Origin: CAVTWS01 sp963738445
Lineage (GTDB): Bacteria > Actinomycetota > Acidimicrobiia > Acidimicrobiales > SHLQ01
Reading direction: 5' to 3'
NCBI GenBank assembly: GCA_963738445.1
Contig: CAVTWS010000017.1
Span: 1 to 13,276, forward strand
Length of the DNA: 13,276 nucleotides
Positions 5,459-12,546 of this stretch are shown in pieces. The translations under genes were made by a program, and so were the position numbers. Under the pieces are notes generated by a model, which was not told where the DNA came from, did no database searches, and worked only from the letters and a program-made list of their open reading frames with translations. How positions within the stretch are numbered: the first letter of the stretch is position 1; every line of letters starts with the position of its first letter.

Positions 5459-6382
5459 TCACAGCAGCAGGTCCCGGAGGGCCTGGCGGAGCATGGCGTC
5501 GCGAAGCGCGTCGCCGAGGGTGGCCAACTCCTCCAGCCTCACCACGGCCGCCGACCGACCCGCAGAGCGTTGCCGGACCAGCGGAGCGACGACCTGCGCC
5601 AACACACCCGATTCCCGCTCCGCCGCCACCTTGTACATCCGGAGGTGCCGGGGCTCCAGGCCATGGGCGAGGAAGGACGAGCTGAGCGTGGCCACGACCA
5701 GCGCTTCGTCGTCGTAGATGCGATCGGTCCCGATGACCCGGCTGGCGATCAGGCCGAATCGTTCCAACTCGGCGAGGTGCTCGAGGGTGAGCCCCGACGA
5801 GCTGGCCAGCTCCGCGGCCGTCAGGCTCACCGAGCCGGGATCGGGCATGAACCGCGACGCGTACGGCGCCGTCGGCCGACGGTGCGGATCGATCCCGTTC
5901 TGGGTGCCGACCGTATGTGCTGGGGCGGGGGCCGCGGGCGGCACGGGGTCGTGGGGTGCGTCGGCGGGCGGGGCGGGCACCCCGGCATCGAGGGTGACGG
6001 TTCGTCGAGCGTCGACGATCGAGGCGTCGTGGTCGGCGGGCCCGTCCCGGTCGACGCCGTGGTGGCCGATGGTCGCGGCCATGCCGGCCAGGGGCGAGGT
6101 CCACAACGCCGGCCGGTCCTCGGGTGGCACGTGACCACCGTTGGCAACGAGGCGATCCTTGATGACCTTCAGCGGCAGGAAGCTCTCACGCTGCTGGCGA
6201 AGGATCCACCGCAGCGTGTCGATGTCGTCGTCGTAGAACTTGCGGTAACCCGACGGGGTGCGTTCGGGATCGATGAGTCCCTGCGACTCGAGGAACCGGA
6301 TCTTGGAGATGGTGATGTCCGCGAACTCGCCCTGCAGCAACGCCAGGACTTCGCCGATCGAACGGTGAGGGCGCTCAGCCAT
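5459..6382 (-). CDS. ftsR: MerR-family regulator FtsR (Rv1828-type)
   Basis: A 307-residue DNA-binding regulator. The MerR winged helix is near the N-terminus: RSIGEVLALLQGEFADITIS (7-26), then KIRFLESQGLIDPERTPSGY (27-46), RKFYDDDIDTLRWILRQQRE and FLPLKVIKDRL. A Pro/Ala-rich, low-complexity linker (about 90-175) leads to a C-terminal helical domain with a second MerR-like segment, LTAAELASSSGLTLEHLAEL and ERFGLI. From established knowledge, the corynebacterial relative FtsR activates ftsZ; that role here is inference from domain layout and synteny. The linker makes it longer than typical relatives of about 250 residues. The ATG at 6382 overlaps the end of the FHA gene by 8 nt with no separate ribosome binding site, implying translational coupling. 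Earlier in-frame codons lie inside the FHA gene and lack family similarity. Confidence 0.9.
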   Translation of the reverse strand: MAERPHRSIGEVLALLQGEFADITISKIRFLESQGLIDPERTPSGYRKFYDDDIDTLRWILRQQRESFLPLKVIKDRLVANGGHVPPEDRPALWTSPLAGMAATIGHHGVDRDGPADHDASIVDARRTVTLDAGVPAPPADAPHDPVPPAAPAPAHTVGTQNGIDPHRRPTAPYASRFMPDPGSVSLTAAELASSSGLTLEHLAELERFGLIASRVIGTDRIYDDEALVVATLSSSFLAHGLEPRHLRMYKVAAERESGVLAQVVAPLVRQRSAGRSAAVVRLEELATLGDALRDAMLRQALRDLLL

Positions 6383-6857
6383 GGAGATCAGGCTCGTGAT
6401 CCAGGTACACGAGCTTGAACTTGCCGATCTGCACCTCGTCGCCGTCGGCCAACCGGACATCGGACTCGACCAGTTGGCGATTGACGTACGTCCCGTTGAG
6501 CGAGCCGACATCTCGTACGGCGGTGCCCTGGGGAGACGGCTCGAACTCGGCGTGGCGGCGTGACACGGTGACGTCGTCGAGGAAGATGTCGCTGTCAGGG
6601 TGGCGTCCGGCGGCGATCGCCCCGGCGTCGAGCGCGAACCGGGCGCCCTTCATGGGGCCCTGACGGACGATGAGGTAGGGGGAGTCGCTCTCCAGCTCGG
6701 GCCGGAGGAACTCCTCGTGGTTCGTCTCCGCCACGATGGCCGGGATCTGTCCCGTGGCCTCGCCCTGCGTGTCACGAAGGTCGGTTCCGCACGACGAGCA
6801 GAAGTTCGCTCCGAGCTCGTTGCGATGCCCGCACTTCGGGCAAGCGGGGCCGTCCAC
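6375..6857 (-). CDS. garA: Zinc-ribbon and FHA-domain signalling protein (GarA-type)
   Basis: A 160-residue cytoplasmic protein. An N-terminal zinc ribbon has two CxxC pairs (CPKC 6-9, CSSC 20-23). A flexible stretch with possible phospho-threonines (30-46) leads to an FHA domain (about 58-152) with the phosphothreonine-binding signature: GRHPDSD (84-90), SRRHAEF (99-105) and DVGSLNGTYVN (116-126). In mycobacteria and corynebacteria GarA/OdhI controls 2-oxoglutarate dehydrogenase and glutamate metabolism in response to Ser/Thr kinases. The typical ETTS phosphosite is not obvious here, so the same regulation is only inferred from synteny. The GTG at 6857 is chosen because it is 2 nt after the gcvH stop, has GAGGG six nt upstream, and places the zinc ribbon at the start. 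Confidence 0.9.
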   Translation of the reverse strand: MDGPACPKCGHRNELGANFCSSCGTDLRDTQGEATGQIPAIVAETNHEEFLRPELESDSPYLIVRQGPMKGARFALDAGAIAAGRHPDSDIFLDDVTVSRRHAEFEPSPQGTAVRDVGSLNGTYVNRQLVESDVRLADGDEVQIGKFKLVYLDHEPDLHG

Positions 6858-6859
6858 GC

Positions 6860-7240
6860 TCAACCCTCGGTCAGCGAGCGGTACCCGTCGGCATCGAGCA
6901 GGGTGTCGAGTGTGGCTTCGGCCGCCGGCTCGATCACCACGACCCACCCCTCGCCGTAGGGGTCCTGGTTGAGCAACTCGGGGACGGTGGTGAGGTTCTC
7001 GTTCACGGCCACGACGGTTCCGGTGATGGGGGCGTACAGCTCCGACACCGATTTGGTCGACTCGACCTCACCGAAGCGCTCCCCCGCCTGCACCTCGGCT
7101 CCCACGACCGGAAGCTCGACGAACACGACGTCGCCGAGGGCATCCTGCGCGTAGTCGGTGATGCCCACGCGAATCTGCTCTCCCTCGGCGAGGGCCCATT
7201 CGTGGTCCGATGAGTAGCGCAGTCCGACCGGCACATCCAT
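6860..7240 (-). CDS. gcvH: Glycine cleavage system H protein
   Basis: The lipoyl carrier of the glycine cleavage complex shuttles the aminomethyl group from the P-protein to the T-protein. The 126-residue length is normal. The lipoylation loop is intact: FGEVESTKSVSELYAP with the modified Lys63. The N-terminal YSSDHEW motif, VGITDYAQDALGD and the GWVVVIEP strand are also present. The ATG at 7240 is 3 nt after the pgsA stop. No Shine-Dalgarno is visible, but a TAGCGT hexamer at 7254-7249 lies 8 nt before the ATG, so it may be read both from the pgsA transcript and from its own leaderless mRNA. gcvT lies five genes downstream; no gcvP is in the window. Confidence 0.97.
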   Translation of the reverse strand: MDVPVGLRYSSDHEWALAEGEQIRVGITDYAQDALGDVVFVELPVVGAEVQAGERFGEVESTKSVSELYAPITGTVVAVNENLTTVPELLNQDPYGEGWVVVIEPAAEATLDTLLDADGYRSLTEG

Positions 7241-7243
7241 GGG

Positions 7244-7837
7244 TCAAGACGCTATCCGAGCCGCGCGGCCCTCGCTCAAGGCGGCCCTCGCCCGCGGCAC
7301 GTATTCCGCCGCCGAGTAGTAGCTGATGGCCAGCCCGGGGATGACGCAGGCCCACGCGAGCACAGCAAAGGTCTCGTCGAGCCAGGTGTCGGCGTGGCTG
7401 CCCAGGAAGAGCGGAAACGCGAACATCAGGAGGAACGTGCCCGTCTTGCCCCACCACGTCACGTCGATGCGGCGAGCGCCGAGCGCTCCGAGCACCAGGG
7501 CCAGCACCGCGACCAGACCCTCGCGCACCAGGCTCACGATGGCGATCACCAGGGGCACCGACCCGTCGACGACGATCGCGCTGACGGCGATCAGCAGCAC
7601 GAGACGGTCGACGGTCGGATCGATCAACTTGCCGATCTCCGACACCTGGTCGAGCCGTCGGGCCAGGTAGCCGTCGACCCAGTCCGTGGCGCCGACGAAT
7701 CCGAGCAGCAACGCCGCCGCCAGTCGCTCCTCGGCGCCGAACAGCAGGTACAAGAAGACGGGAATGCACAAGAACCGCACCAGGGTGACCAGGTTGGGCC
7801 AGGTCAGGACGCGATCGGTGGACTCGGCGGTGGCCAT
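7244..7837 (-). CDS. pgsA: CDP-alcohol phosphatidyltransferase (PgsA family)
   Basis: Integral membrane enzyme that transfers a phosphatidyl group from CDP-diacylglycerol to an alcohol, in phospholipid synthesis. The 197-residue protein has about six hydrophobic segments. It carries the full family motif D-x2-DG-x2-AR-x8-G-x3-D-x3-D at 52-77 (DWVDGYLARR, then GKLIDPTVD), so all catalytic aspartates are present. The alcohol is not certain: glycerol-3-phosphate is most likely by overall similarity to PgsA, and inositol phosphate is an alternative in actinobacteria. The position upstream of gcvH and garA matches mycobacterial pgsA2 (Rv1822). The ATG at 7837 has TAAGAT seven nt upstream, and it diverges from the HIT gene across a 77-bp gap. 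Confidence 0.92.
   Translation of the reverse strand: MATAESTDRVLTWPNLVTLVRFLCIPVFLYLLFGAEERLAAALLLGFVGATDWVDGYLARRLDQVSEIGKLIDPTVDRLVLLIAVSAIVVDGSVPLVIAIVSLVREGLVAVLALVLGALGARRIDVTWWGKTGTFLLMFAFPLFLGSHADTWLDETFAVLAWACVIPGLAISYYSAAEYVPRARAALSEGRAARIAS
7249..7254 (-). promoter_or_regulatory. -10 element inside the end of pgsA, before gcvH
   Basis: TAGCGT on the minus strand is followed by 8 nt and the gcvH ATG. A possible -35, TTGAGC (7279-7274), lies 19 nt upstream, slightly long. It overlaps coding sequence, so it could be chance. Confidence 0.35.
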
Positions 7838-7844
7838 CGGGGCG

Positions 7845-7850
7845 ATCTTA
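7845..7850 (-). promoter_or_regulatory. -10 element, probably leaderless promoter of pgsA
   Basis: TAAGAT, close to the TATAAT consensus, is followed by 7 nt and the pgsA ATG. It lies in a short AT-richer patch in an otherwise GC-rich gap. It probably drives the whole pgsA-gcvH-garA-ftsR-hpt unit. Confidence 0.55.
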
Positions 7851-7914
7851 AACCGGCCCGGCTGGATCGGGACCGGTGGGGCGAGGCCAGGGCCGCGTTG
7901 CGCGAAGATCGGGC

Positions 7915-8340
7915 ATGGCTTCGATCTTCTCCCGCATCATCGCCGGCGACATCCCCGGCCGATTCGTCTGGCGCGACGACATCTGCGTCGTCATGGTCGA
8001 CATCAGGCCGCTGTCGCGCGGCCACGTGATGGTGATCCCGATCGAGGAGGTCGACCACTGGGTCGACCTCCCATCCGACGTCGTCCAACACCTGACGGGT
8101 GTGGCCCATACCGTCGCCGCGGCGCAGATGGCGGTGTTCTCCCCGCCCCGGGTCGGTCTGATGATCGCCGGGTTCGAGGTGCCCCACACCCACCTGCACG
8201 TCGTACCGATGGGCTCGATGGCCGAGCTCGACTTCCGCAACGCCGACGACCACGCAACCCCGGAGGCGCTCGACGAGGTGGCCGGCCTGCTCCGGGCCGA
8301 ACTGCGTCGAGCCGGTCACGGCCCCCTCGTGCCCGATTGA
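7915..8340 (+). CDS. HIT-family nucleotide hydrolase
   Basis: A 141-residue histidine-triad protein. The catalytic triad HTHLHVVP (His91, His93, His95) is intact, and the N-terminal half shows the usual CVVMVDIRPLSRGHVMVIP block (24-42). Members hydrolyse nucleoside phosphoramidates or dinucleoside polyphosphates by a nucleotidyl-histidine intermediate. The natural substrate cannot be read from sequence. The ATG at 7915 is chosen because the family usually starts with a short segment ending in IFSRIIAGDIP. An in-frame ATG at 7876 would add 13 basic, unconserved residues. No strong Shine-Dalgarno or promoter is visible in the 77-bp gap to pgsA. It converges with the SRAP gene, 24 bp apart. Confidence 0.94.
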   Translation: MASIFSRIIAGDIPGRFVWRDDICVVMVDIRPLSRGHVMVIPIEEVDHWVDLPSDVVQHLTGVAHTVAAAQMAVFSPPRVGLMIAGFEVPHTHLHVVPMGSMAELDFRNADDHATPEALDEVAGLLRAELRRAGHGPLVPD

Positions 8341-8364
8341 ACGCCCCAGAACGTCGGTGGTGGG

Positions 8365-9096
8365 CTACTCGAGGGGCAGCGGTGACTCGCCGATCGGTTC
8401 GGCGGGCTCCATGAGGTGGGGCCCGCGGTTGCGGACGTTGTTCACCTCGGTCGACACCGGGTGGAAGGTGAGCAGCTCCGGCGGAGCAGGGATGAGCAGA
8501 CCGGCGATGTCGTCGATGTCGGTGATGTCGGGGTCGAGCCAACGGTCCCACGCCTCGGGCGACAGCAGCACCGGCATGCGGTCGTGCACGGGGGCGACGG
8601 TGCTGTTGGCCGCACACGTCAGGATCGTGCACGTGCGCAGCACCTCGCCGGGCTCGCCACCGGCGGACTCGCCGGCTTTGGGCTTCCACGTCTCCCACAG
8701 CCCCGCGAACGCGAGGCGGTCACCGTCGACCCGGTGGATGAACACCGGTTGTTTGGCCTTCTGGCCGGGGATGGTCTGCCACTCGTAGAACCCGTCGGCC
8801 GGGATGATGCATCGGTGCTTGCTGAGGGCGTACCTGAACGCGTTCTTCGTCGCCGCGGTCTCGGACCGGGCGTTGATCATCTTGTTGCCGATCGACATGT
8901 CCTTCGCCCAGCGGGGCACGAGCCCCCAACGGAACACGTCGAGATGACGAGCTTCGGGGTCGTCGTGGACGACATACACGCCACTGGTCGGTGCGACGTT
9001 GTAGTTGGGTTCGAGCAGCGTCTCGCCGAGGTCGGTGGCCCCGAAGTACTTGGCGATCTCGTCAGCGGTCGTGCTGGACACGTAGCGGCCACACAT
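8365..9096 (-). CDS. SOS response-associated peptidase (SRAP/YedK/HMCES family)
   Basis: A 243-residue protein that, by family knowledge, forms a stable thiazolidine crosslink to abasic sites in single-stranded DNA and so shields them. The key residues are present: Cys2 directly after the initiator Met (MCGRYV), Asn33 in NVAPT, Arg77 in NARSET, Glu105 in DGFYEW and His171 in PVHDRMPV. Cys2 must be exposed by Met removal, which fixes the ATG at 9096. Length is usual for the family. A TACTGT hexamer sits 8 nt before the ATG, in the 39-nt gap to the upstream gene, so it may have its own leaderless transcript. No LexA-box-like palindrome is seen in this gap. Confidence 0.96.
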   Translation of the reverse strand: MCGRYVSSTTADEIAKYFGATDLGETLLEPNYNVAPTSGVYVVHDDPEARHLDVFRWGLVPRWAKDMSIGNKMINARSETAATKNAFRYALSKHRCIIPADGFYEWQTIPGQKAKQPVFIHRVDGDRLAFAGLWETWKPKAGESAGGEPGEVLRTCTILTCAANSTVAPVHDRMPVLLSPEAWDRWLDPDITDIDDIAGLLIPAPPELLTFHPVSTEVNNVRNRGPHLMEPAEPIGESPLPLE

Positions 9097-9104
9097 ACGA
9101 CCTG

Positions 9105-9110
9105 ACAGTA
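9105..9110 (-). promoter_or_regulatory. -10 element, probably leaderless promoter of the SRAP gene
   Basis: TACTGT on the minus strand is followed by 8 nt (CAGGTCGT) and the ATG at 9096. The same hexamer precedes the glycosyltransferase gene at the left edge. No -35 consensus is seen. Confidence 0.45.
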
Positions 9111-9135
9111 CCGGCCCGGGCCAGGTCGGTGGCCG

Positions 9136-9984
9136 TCACGATCTCAGCGGTCGACCCGTCGCGGTCGCCCAACCGGTCACGACCCGGTCGTACTCGTCTT
9201 GACGGATGAGGGTGTCCTTGTCCGGCATCTCGCCGGCCTCCGGAGGGAGCTCGCCGTGCTCGAACAGGTGCCGCGCCAAGCGCATGTGCTCCCGGGCCGC
9301 TGCGGCGGTCCCCCAACCGGGGAACAATCCGAACGCCACGCCCGGCACGAGCGGCCCATAACACGCGACCGGGATGGGCATCTCAGCGGCGATCGCCGCC
9401 AGCTGTTGCTCATCAGCAAAGGTCGGCAGGTAGACGTCGGCGCCGGCGGCGGCGTAGGCGAGACCCCGCTCGACCGCCAGGTCGAACGAGCCGCTGCCAC
9501 CTCCGCCCTCGACGTACAGCTCGTCGCTCCGCACGATGATCACGAAGTCGTCGTCGGTCCGGGCGTCGACCGCGGCGGAGACGCGTGCCGCCATCTCCGA
9601 CGGTGACAGAAGGGGCCCGGCGACGGTCGTGTGTTTGGGCGGTCGCTCGTCCTCGATGTGGATCGCGGCGACGCCGGCGCGCTCGTAGAGCTTCACCGAG
9701 CGGTAGACGTCGGCCACGGTCTCGCCCGCCTGATCGGCGTCGACGATGACCGGAATCGACACCGCCTCGGCGACCCGTGCCGCCTGCTCGATCATCTCGG
9801 TCGGTGTGAACACACCGTTGTCCGGGATGGCGTGGTGCATCATGCTCGTGGCGTGGCCGCCCATGTACGCGGCCTTGAAGCCGACGTGCTCGATGATGCG
9901 GGCCGTCAAGGCGCTGTAGCAGTCGGCGCCGATGAAGGGCTCGGTGGCGATGAGGGTCCGGAGGGCTCGGGTGTGCGCTGTCAC
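9136..9984 (-). CDS. Isocitrate lyase/PEP mutase-family protein
   Basis: A 282-residue cytoplasmic TIM-barrel enzyme. Family features are ADCYSALTARIIEHVGFKAAY (20-40), GGHATSM, VDADQAGETVADVYRSVK (81-98; Asp82 and Asp84 are the magnesium-site candidates) and GVAAIHIEDERPPKH (104-118; Glu111-Asp112). The catalytic-loop Cys of isocitrate and methylisocitrate lyases (KKCGH-type motif) is absent: the loop reads PPKHTTVAG. That fits the PEP mutase/oxaloacetate decarboxylase/carboxyvinyl-phosphonate mutase side of the family rather than a true lyase, and the substrate is unknown. The loop VEGGGGSGSF (about 164-173) is unusually glycine-rich. The GTG at 9984 has GAGG eight nt upstream and lies 22 nt after the previous gene. 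The open frame extends further upstream, but that part overlaps the preceding gene and lacks similarity. Confidence 0.88.
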   Translation of the reverse strand: MTAHTRALRTLIATEPFIGADCYSALTARIIEHVGFKAAYMGGHATSMMHHAIPDNGVFTPTEMIEQAARVAEAVSIPVIVDADQAGETVADVYRSVKLYERAGVAAIHIEDERPPKHTTVAGPLLSPSEMAARVSAAVDARTDDDFVIIVRSDELYVEGGGGSGSFDLAVERGLAYAAAGADVYLPTFADEQQLAAIAAEMPIPVACYGPLVPGVAFGLFPGWGTAAAAREHMRLARHLFEHGELPPEAGEMPDKDTLIRQDEYDRVVTGWATATGRPLRS

Positions 9985-10006
9985 CCGCCCATCCTCGCGC
10001 GGTCGG

Positions 10007-11329
10007 TCACCCCGCCGTGACGGCCGTCCCGTCGACCACCCCCACGGCACAGGAGCCGATCCGACTCGGCTGGCCGGCAGGCGTGAAATCGAACGTGAGG
10101 GGGTCACCCGGCTGACCGCCGAAGCGGGGCACCGCGGCGTTCTCCCCGGCGTCGACGCTGATCACGCCCCGTACCGAAAGCTCCTCATACGCCGGATCCG
10201 GGCGGTCGAGCTGCACCCGAACCGAATCGGCGGTGGCCGTGCCGCCCTCGGTGAGGGTGATCTCTCCGCTCGGGACCTCGAGGTCGAGGACCATGGTCGT
10301 GTCGCTCACGCAGGTGGCTTCGGCGAGGCGCCCGAGCTCACCCTCGCACGGACCGCCATCGGGGTAGTGCGCAGTGTCGAAGGGACGGAGTCCGGCGGAC
10401 GTCACCGATACCTGGGTGCACAGGCCGTCATACCAACCCGGTCCGCCGACGAGCACCAGTCGACCACGGCCGGCGTACTGGAACAGGGTGGCGACGACGT
10501 CGCCGGGCGGGCGGGGAAGTGCTTCCACGTCGATGTCGACGACGATCCGGTCGGTCGCCGAACCCGGACCGGCCGCCACGACGATCGGTGTTCCGATCGC
10601 CGTCGACAGGGTGGCGTCGACCGCCGGGGGCGGACCGTCGAGGCTGATCTCTTCCGCGGTCTCGGTGACGTCGGTGAAGCTGATGGTGCCCGAGGCCCGC
10701 TCGCCCTCGCCGTCCGGCCACACGACGACGGCGGCCACCGCCAGCGCGATCACGACCGCCGCGCCGAGAGCGAGGTTGACGATCTGTTGGCGTCGTCCGC
10801 GGGCCAAGGCGTCGGTCACCTGCTGCTCGTCGAGCTGTTCCTCCAGGGTGAGAGGCCCGAATGCCTCACTCGAGGCTCCACCGGCGAGGAGCTCGCGCCA
10901 CGCGTCCGCCCGGCCGGGGGTCATCCGTCGGAGCAGATGCTCGAATCGGGCCTGTGCGGCGCGTCCGAACAACAGCAGGAGGCCGTTCTCGCGGGCGTGC
11001 TCGAGCGGATCGTCGTACCGGTCGGTCGGCCGACCCGACGCCAGCCGGTCCAGGAAGTCGTGGGCGTGGTGGTCGCTTTCGGCGTCGGTCCACGGCGGGC
11101 CGACAGGGTCCGGTGCCACCCAGCCGTCGAAGCGGGGATCGTCTGAGCCTTCGCCGTCATCGCGTGTTCTGAAGAACCCTGTGCGGTCGGCGAAGGCGCG
11201 GATGTCTCCCAGGTCGGTCGCCGGCGCCGGCAGTGGGCGATCAGGATCGGAGGGGGCATCGATGCGCCCAGGGTAGGCGGCCAGCTCGTCGGGGTGGGGG
11301 CACGGGACGGCGATCGGGTGATCACTCAC
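10007..11329 (-). CDS. Single-pass membrane protein of unknown function, partner of the receptor-channel gene
   Basis: I do not recognise a family. The 440-residue protein has an acidic, proline-rich cytoplasmic N-terminus (1-180), one clear transmembrane helix (about 183-204, IVNLALGAAVVIALAVAAVV) and an extracytoplasmic part of about 235 residues. That part is rich in beta-forming and acidic residues and holds four cysteines (in GLCTQ, GGPCEG, ATCVSD and GSCAVG), enough for two disulfides. Topology follows from the RGRR stretch just before the helix. The GTG start at 11329 overlaps the end of the receptor-channel gene by 8 nt, so the two are almost surely co-translated and may work together. 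Codon use and base composition resemble the neighbours. It could be an accessory subunit, but nothing in the sequence proves it. Confidence 0.85.
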   Translation of the reverse strand: MSDHPIAVPCPHPDELAAYPGRIDAPSDPDRPLPAPATDLGDIRAFADRTGFFRTRDDGEGSDDPRFDGWVAPDPVGPPWTDAESDHHAHDFLDRLASGRPTDRYDDPLEHARENGLLLLFGRAAQARFEHLLRRMTPGRADAWRELLAGGASSEAFGPLTLEEQLDEQQVTDALARGRRQQIVNLALGAAVVIALAVAAVVVWPDGEGERASGTISFTDVTETAEEISLDGPPPAVDATLSTAIGTPIVVAAGPGSATDRIVVDIDVEALPRPPGDVVATLFQYAGRGRLVLVGGPGWYDGLCTQVSVTSAGLRPFDTAHYPDGGPCEGELGRLAEATCVSDTTMVLDLEVPSGEITLTEGGTATADSVRVQLDRPDPAYEELSVRGVISVDAGENAAVPRFGGQPGDPLTFDFTPAGQPSRIGSCAVGVVDGTAVTAG

Positions 11330-12440
11330 CGAACCAGCGGGTGACGAATCGTTCGTAGGTGCCGTCCGAGCGGATGTCGAGCAGGGTGCGGTTCACCGCC
11401 TCCCGCAGCTCGCTGCCGACGGGGAACGCGACGCCATAGGACTCGGGGTTGAAGATGGGCCCGACGAGGGCGAGTCCCGCGCCGCTCGGCGAGTTGGCGA
11501 AGTACCGGAGCACCGGAGCGTCGTAGACCACGGCGTCGGCGGAATCGGCTCGCAGGAGGTCATAGGCATCGTCCACGGCGTCGACGTTGTCGTGCGCCAT
11601 GCCGATGCGGGTGAGGTAGAGGTCGCTGGTGGAACCTTCGACGGTGACCACCGCTTTGTCGCCCAGGTCGGACAGGCCCGTGATGTCGCTGTCGATCGAG
11701 TCGACGGTGAGCTGCGTGGTGAGGGCCGCCGTGTAGACGGCCAGGGCGATCACCCCCATGAGGATCCAGGCGATGGCGATGAGCCGACCCAGCGGGCGCG
11801 CCGGTGCGCCTTCGGCCAGGTCGCCGGCCAGAGCCGTGGCGGCGGAGATCCACATGCCGTGGCCGACTCCTTTCAGGTACGGCTCCGGTACGCCACCTCG
11901 GCGGCGCTGCACCAGCCAGACCACGTGACCACTGATCACGATGACGAGGAGGACGCCGACGAAGAACTTGAGCAGGGAGGCGCCGAGCGTCCCTCCGACC
12001 AGTTCGGAGATGCTCTGACGCTCGTCGGCGCGGGCGAGGATCTGCAGGCCGCTGTCGAACATGGGGTGGGAGAAGTCGTAGATCTCCTCTCGTTCGCCGG
12101 TGACGCTGATCCCGGCGATGCCCGCATCGGCGTCGCCGGATGCGACCACCTCGAGCAGATCTCCCACGGTCTCGGCCTGCACCCACTCGGTGGTCCAACC
12201 GTTGCGTTCGGCGATCTCGTTCCACAGATCGATGCTGAATCCTTCGACCGTGCCGTCGTCCCTCAGCTCGACGAACGGCACCAGGGGCTTGGTGACGACG
12301 CGCACCACCGTGTCGTCGGCCGTCGGCCCGGACGGTTCCTGGGCGATCGCGGTCGACGGCCCGGCGGTCGACGACACGACGGCCGCGAGGATCACCGTCA
12401 TCACCACCACCACGATCCGCCACACCAACCGTCGGGTCAC
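11322..12440 (-). CDS. Prokaryotic ionotropic glutamate receptor-like channel (solute-binding domain split by a pore)
   Basis: A 372-residue membrane protein with the GluR0 layout. It has a signal peptide (1-33), ligand lobe S1 (about 44-150), helix M1 (154-176), pore loop (195-212), helix M3 (216-241) and lobe S2 (247-372). Lobe S1 has GFSIDLWNEIA and ISVTGEREEIYDFS; Arg117 is the residue that binds the ligand alpha-carboxylate in this superfamily. Asp307 (VVYDAPVL) is the candidate for the amino group, so an amino acid ligand is likely. M3 ends in VYTAALTTQLTV, close to the SYTANLAAFLTV gating motif of animal receptors. The pore loop reads ATALAGDLAEGAP where potassium-selective relatives have TVGYGD, so selectivity is probably altered. 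The GTG at 12440 is 8 nt after TAGCTT; an in-frame ATG 13 codons later would shorten the signal peptide. It overlaps the next gene by 8 nt. Confidence 0.9.
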   Translation of the reverse strand: MTRRLVWRIVVVVMTVILAAVVSSTAGPSTAIAQEPSGPTADDTVVRVVTKPLVPFVELRDDGTVEGFSIDLWNEIAERNGWTTEWVQAETVGDLLEVVASGDADAGIAGISVTGEREEIYDFSHPMFDSGLQILARADERQSISELVGGTLGASLLKFFVGVLLVIVISGHVVWLVQRRRGGVPEPYLKGVGHGMWISAATALAGDLAEGAPARPLGRLIAIAWILMGVIALAVYTAALTTQLTVDSIDSDITGLSDLGDKAVVTVEGSTSDLYLTRIGMAHDNVDAVDDAYDLLRADSADAVVYDAPVLRYFANSPSGAGLALVGPIFNPESYGVAFPVGSELREAVNRTLLDIRSDGTYERFVTRWFGE

Positions 12441-12448
12441 GGCGGAGC

Positions 12449-12454
12449 AAGCTA
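12449..12454 (-). promoter_or_regulatory. -10 element, probably leaderless promoter of the receptor-channel operon
   Basis: TAGCTT on the minus strand is followed by 8 nt (GCTCCGCC) and the GTG at 12440. No Shine-Dalgarno is present, which favours a leaderless mRNA and supports the GTG start. Confidence 0.45.
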
Positions 12455-12546
12455 ATCGCTCCGGCGGCCCATCCCGTAGGCCGGGTCCGGTTGGCGCACC
12501 TGTAAGCTTCCCCGGTCCACTCGTCGACTCGTCGATGATTGGCGCT

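Noticed and set aside
4114..5685. Long plus-strand open frame across the DUF151 and hpt genes
   Set aside because: It is antisense to two well-supported genes and its translation is compositionally biased with no domains.
9985..10107. Upstream extension of the isocitrate lyase-family gene
   Set aside because: The added residues are Arg/Pro-rich, overlap the end of the preceding gene and lack similarity. The GTG at 9984 has a suitable ribosome binding site.
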